In this document: piece after piece, positions 17,440 through 20,626 of the stretch
Numbering within the stretch: position 1 is the first letter of the stretch
Layout of the letters: the number at the start of each line of letters is the position of its first letter
From: Chara braunii
Lineage: Eukaryota > Streptophyta > Charophyceae > Charales > Characeae
Direction of reading: 5' to 3'
DNA: 20,626 bases
Assembly (NCBI GenBank): GCA_003427395.1
Contig: BFEA01000723.1
Span: 177,305-197,930 of the forward strand
Position numbers and translations under genes: made by a program
Notes under the pieces: model-generated
Told to the model about the DNA's origin: nothing
The model's database searches: none
The model's input: the letters and a program-made list of their open reading frames with translations, nothing else

Positions 17440-18370
17440 TTATTAATTAGTGATGGGGCTGACCAACTTTGTCATGCAGGCGAAGCCGCACTGGCCCATC
17501 GTGTGAAGCATTATCATCAATATGCCTATGTAGTCATGCGTCCGATACCCGAACACTTTGTCGGATATTTAGGCTGGACAACAGAGATCCCGATTGTCTG
17601 GGATCCCGAACATCCAACTGTTCATGGACTTGGAGGGGCCATGTGGCTCATGACACACAGAACCCCATGTTGTTGTTGATGGGACACCTCCTAAAGAACC
17701 TCGCCTTAACGGCCCTCAAGAACAGGGTGCAGCAGCGGTCGCACTATGGAGCTGCAGCTGTAGCATTGGTTGTTGGAGGAGCGATTGCAAGGACTGTTGA
17801 GGTAGAGGTTGCAGCAGCGGTCGCAGTATGGAGCTGCAGCTGTAGCGTTGGTTGTTGGAGGAGCAATTGAAAGGACTGTTGAGGTAGGGGTTGCAACATT
17901 TAGGCTGGACAACAGAGATCCCAATTGTCCGAGATCCCGGACATCCAACTGTTCATGGACTTGGAGGGGCCATGTGGCTCATGACACACAAAACCCCATG
18001 TTGTTGTCGATGGGACACCTCCTAAAGAACCTCGCCTCAACGGCCCTCAAGAACAGGGTGCAGCAGCGGTCGCAGTATGGAGCTGCAGCTATAGCATTGG
18101 TTGTTGGAGGAGCAATTGCAAGGACAGTTGAGGTAGAGGTTGCAGCAGCGGCCGCAGTATGGAGCTGCAGTTGTAGCATTGGTTGTTGGAGGAGCGATTG
18201 CAATGACTTTTGAGGTAGGGGTTGCAGCAGCGGTTGTAGCAACAGTTGTTGCGGGGACTTCTGCATGGGTAGTTGCAAGCATTCTTGCAATAGTGGCTGC
18301 AAACAGCACAATAAATATTGCTGTTCCAAAAGCAACCTACAAAGGTAAAATTATTCCATTGTTGGTTTGA
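17440..18370 (+). pseudogene. Ala/Val/Gly-rich membrane protein gene disrupted by tandem duplications
   Basis: A likely exon opens at a CAG/G acceptor-like site (17477-17480) and reads HRVKHYHQYAYVVMRPIPEH then EIPIVWDPEHPTVHGLGG. The frame then changes to VVVDGTPPKEPRLNGPQEQG and to an Ala/Val/Gly-rich part. A 331-base tandem duplication and an 82-base internal one (neither a multiple of three) scramble the frames. The last intact piece (18140-18370) is very hydrophobic (EVGVAAAVVATVVAGTSAWV, ASILAIVAANSTINIAV) with small-residue spacing typical of Gly/Ala-packed transmembrane helices. An AAAG/GTAAAA donor-like site lies at 18344. Family not recognised; probably a membrane protein remnant. 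Confidence 0.45.
17567..18228 (+). repeat. Tandem duplication, two 331-base copies with nested 82-base repeats
   Basis: Copy 1 begins at 17567 and copy 2 at 17898, both with ATTTAGGCTGGACAACAGAG, and they stay nearly identical through about 18228. Inside each, an 82-base unit beginning GCAGCAGCGGTCGCA is repeated once (17730 and 17812 in copy 1). Differences are mostly single transitions, so the event looks recent relative to the decay of the gene. Confidence 0.9.
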
Positions 18371-18493
18371 GTCATCTTAAGTGTGCTTCATTGTTTGGAA
18401 TAGATGTAGAGTTGAATAGGGGTTGTTGTGGTGAGAATGTAACACACACACATGCATGCATACACCCTCAGAGAGGTCTAACTGCTGGACTAA

Positions 18494-18649
18494 CAACAAT
18501 GCGATACAGTTTGGGTTGATTCGGCCACAAGCGGCTTGGCAGGGGTTCTTCCCGAGTTTGTGGACATCATTTTGTTATTCATTCCTCCGGCCTTGGTCTA
18601 CTCTCTTAGGAAAAAAAAGACGTTCCCAAAAAAAAACTATATTTTATAG
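18494..18649 (+). CDS. Possible last exon with one membrane span and basic tail
   Basis: 52 codons including the stop, without ATG. It reads TVWVDSATSGLAGVLPEFVD, then a hydrophobic span (IILLFIPPALVYSL), then a lysine-rich end (RKKKTFPKKNYIL). This is the pattern of a C-terminal transmembrane anchor with a KK-type cytosolic tail. It follows the Ala/Val-rich membrane segment by about 120 bases of intron-like DNA and could be its 3' exon. It is short enough to be chance. Confidence 0.3.
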   Translation, partial: QQCDTVWVDSATSGLAGVLPEFVDIILLFIPPALVYSLRKKKTFPKKNYIL

Positions 18650-18753
18650 GATGAAAAACAAACAAATTTTGGTTGTGTATGGTTGCACGGCCCCAGGTGT
18701 TATTTTTGAAGTATGAAAGCCAAAATGTGGACGATATTCTCATATGAGCGACA

Positions 18754-19554
18754 ATGTTGCGCCTGACAGATAGGAACGATATGGAGAGCGACACGAAGGA
18801 ACAAATAGCCGCAACAAAAATCGTTATGAAGTATGGGAAAGCAGAGGAAGACTACAACATGGACAGTGAGTTTCAGGCACTGAAAGAAAAGGTGGCAGGG
18901 TATTTTGTTGTTAGCGTAAATGTCAACTCAACGCTTAGTGCAAATAGAGAGAATATGGCCGAAACTGCTGCCTTTGTTGTTGACATGTGGCAGTCTTGCG
19001 ATGTAGTATCTTTGAATATTCCTGAGTTCAATGAAATAAAACAAGAATTGTCCTACACAGGTGATTCAGTTGTCGCTTGGTTCTTGAAACAAACCAATGT
19101 TGATAGAGAAAAGATGCGCAAAGGAACGAAACTTGGAGACGTTGAGTACCGAAGGAAATTGCGAGCGAAAATTTCAAGAGCGGATATGCAGTTGCAAGGT
19201 AAGAAGGGTGTTCTTAAACCTGGTACCGCAGAGTTGTTATGTCTGTCGTAGTTGAAGCCAAATGTTCATATTGCTCCTTGGAAACTTACAGAGCTGCATG
19301 TATTTGTGGCGAACGGGTCAGAATATCTATTGTTGGATCACATGATGCAACTGAGAACCACTTCCAAGGGGGAAAGAAACATCATCACGAAAGTACTGGA
19401 ACCAATTATCGAGAATATCATCGCTGGGCGCGATGTAGTGGAATATCCAAATATTGTTCAAGACAGGGATATCAGAGGAAGAGCACATGATGTGTTTTTT
19501 TTTTATGACGCCTTGAGGAAACTGTGTGGGGCTGCAACTAATGTCGACAAATAA
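18754..19554 (+). pseudogene. Unknown ORF in one frame with a single internal TAG
   Basis: ATG 18754; 165 codons to TAG 19249-19251, then the same frame continues 100 codons to TAA 19552-19554. The first part is charged and helical (ATKIVMKYGKAEEDYNMDSE, then NREKMRKGTKLGD-like text near codon 128). The second is hydrophobic-helical (LTELHVFVANGSEYLLLDHM, and IITKVLEPIIENIIAG). Coding sense may persist past 19554 with further stops (TLAAECDGHVAQMNTQSKTI, a coiled-coil-like piece). No motif is recognised. The plus-strand orientation and decay level match its neighbours. Confidence 0.45.
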
Positions 19555-19828
19555 CGCAGAAGGAAGGAAAGTTAGGAGACTCTAGCAGCCGAGTGTGATG
19601 GACATGTCGCACAGATGAACACACAGTCAAAGACTATTCAAGCATCTTCAGATTCCTCACACATTCATATGCAGTTGTTGAGAATGTCAAAGGGTCATTG
19701 TCGTTTTGAATATATGTAGTGGCAAAATGGGCGTTGCAATCGATTCCATCGAGCGTTCCTTCAACATCTCACAAGGCAAAAATAGCAATGATTTAGAACG
19801 GGTGTATGTTTTGCTATCCAGTTGTTAG
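19555..19828. other. Decayed or spacer sequence
   Basis: The frame of the preceding ORF can be followed with several stops (19579, about 19720 and later). No independent gene is visible. Confidence 0.35.
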
Positions 19829-20410
19829 CCAAACGACAGTGATACATCAAGTGAAGCGGAAATAACATCTGGTTCGGAAAACGACGAGAGTCAGGACAAT
19901 GATAATGATGATGATGATGATGATAATGATAATAGTTGTGATGATGGCGACGATGATGAAGACGATTGCAGCAGCGAGGAAGAGGATGATGCAATCGAGG
20001 ATGGCGACGACACGAACGAAAAAAAAAAAAAAGGAGGGAACAAAGATATAGGATGGTGTCGTCAGATACTCAAACTGGCACACGTCTTCGACTACCCCCA
20101 TGTGGCATTACAGGTCGTGCATCACGATGCAACACCTGATGGACCAATCCAACAGCTGGCGATTTCAGCGTTGTCCTCTTGTTCTAAAAATGGGAGAGAG
20201 ATTTCTACAGGTGGCAAGTCTTGGTTTGTGCTTGTCAACCGTGCAGTGGCATTGTCCACCTTCGCAGGGTGGGATGATAACATTGGGTGTCTTATACAGG
20301 GAGCAATGGCACAGGCTCTGGGTGCTTCTATGCATCCGAAATTGTCAACGGCAACAAAGATAGTATCCACAGTCGTCTCAAAATATATATCGGAACGCCA
20401 AAAATGTTAA
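19829..20410 (+). CDS. Protein with long Asp/Glu-rich tract and unknown C-terminal domain
   Basis: One open frame of 193 codons from after TAG 19826-19828 to TAA 20408-20410, with no ATG at its start, so a 5' exon is missing or lost. The first 70 codons are almost all Asp, Asn, Glu and Ser (runs of GAT), then a Lys run from a 14-base A tract, then a roughly 120-residue ordered domain (GWCRQILKLAHVFDYPHVAL, GGKSWFVLVNRAVAL, and GAMAQALGASMHPKLSTATK). Long acidic tracts are common in histone chaperones and other chromatin proteins, but the domain matches none I know. The tract is also a GAT microsatellite and may vary in length. Confidence 0.45.
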   Translation, partial: PNDSDTSSEAEITSGSENDESQDNDNDDDDDDNDNSCDDGDDDEDDCSSEEEDDAIEDGDDTNEKKKKGGNKDIGWCRQILKLAHVFDYPHVALQVVHHDATPDGPIQQLAISALSSCSKNGREISTGGKSWFVLVNRAVALSTFAGWDDNIGCLIQGAMAQALGASMHPKLSTATKIVSTVVSKYISERQKC

Positions 20411-20550
20411 ATTGTAGATTCGAATGAGACAACTCAGAAAAAACATGTGATTCACTACATGACCGTTGCAGTACGAGGCATGGTTTCATACTATAATTTC
20501 AGTTATACGACTAGAACAATTACCTATTCGCATTCCGATCTATAAGTGCA
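20411..20550. other. Non-coding, nothing recognised
   Basis: AT-rich sequence between the last stop and the terminal microsatellite, with no motif seen. Confidence 0.4.
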
Positions 20551-20552
20551 AT

Positions 20553-20626
<74 letters not shown>
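20551..20626 (+). repeat. (CT)n microsatellite at the window end
   Basis: About 38 CT units, truncated by the end of the window. It is the same motif as at 12624-12804, so the two (CT)n tracts bracket the right-hand gene block. Confidence 0.95.

Noticed and set aside
19252-19554. Possible second histone fold (H4-like: VLxxxxEN...DV...AL pattern)
   Set aside because: Only a handful of identities, spacing off by two residues and no recognisable alpha 1. A profile search against H4 would decide; a significant hit would revive the idea of a multi-histone locus.
19847-20101. Minus-strand frame with poly-Ile hydrophobic stretch
   Set aside because: Antisense translation of the GAT repeat encoding the acidic tract.

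Overview
This window looks like nuclear DNA of a green plant, most plausibly a streptophyte (charophyte-type) alga. That is an inference from a plant-style tRNA-iMet primer-binding site, Ty3/gypsy and LINE debris, long (CT)n microsatellites with an ambiguous base, and AT-rich intron-like spacers. Nothing suggests bacterial organisation; no rRNA, tRNA or CRISPR was seen.

Left part (about 1-8.7 kb): one degenerate Ty3/gypsy-type LTR retrotransposon on the + strand. In order it holds a GC-rich LTR-like region with a cluster of GTAC sites, a primer-binding site, gag with a CCHC knuckle, a DSGA aspartic protease, reverse transcriptase whose YxDD box is deleted, RNase H, a PHD-type zinc finger, an H2C2/DDE integrase with a GPY/F-like end, a third ORF joined to pol through an ATGA stop/start overlap, and a polypurine tract. 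The copy has at least ten in-frame stops and several frameshifts, so it is dead, but the domain order is readable. No convincing 3' LTR follows the polypurine tract. Instead, a sequence matching the end of the 5' LTR-like region lies downstream in inverted orientation.

Middle part (about 8.9-12.9 kb): a mosaic of decayed mobile DNA. It contains a long minus-strand open frame with two stops (8.9-9.8 kb), weak open frames around 10.7-11.8 kb, the 3' end of a LINE-type ORF2 with its zf-RVT zinc knuckle on the minus strand (11.6-12.4 kb), then GATA-like, (GA)n, (CT)n and (CG)n simple repeats.

Right part (about 12.95-20.4 kb): less GC-rich, all apparent coding on the + strand, and apparently a different origin. 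It holds a coiled-coil/Cys-rich protein, an acidic leader, a 624-codon frame whose C-terminus runs into a clear histone H3 fold with an extended loop 1, an Ala/Val/Gly-rich membrane protein disrupted by nested tandem duplications, an unknown ORF, and a protein with a long Asp/Glu tract. Each is interrupted by one or a few stops or shifts. The H3-fold fusion next to an acidic-tract protein is the most unusual content. Whether this block is a host locus, a large mobile element or a captured viral segment cannot be settled by reading alone.
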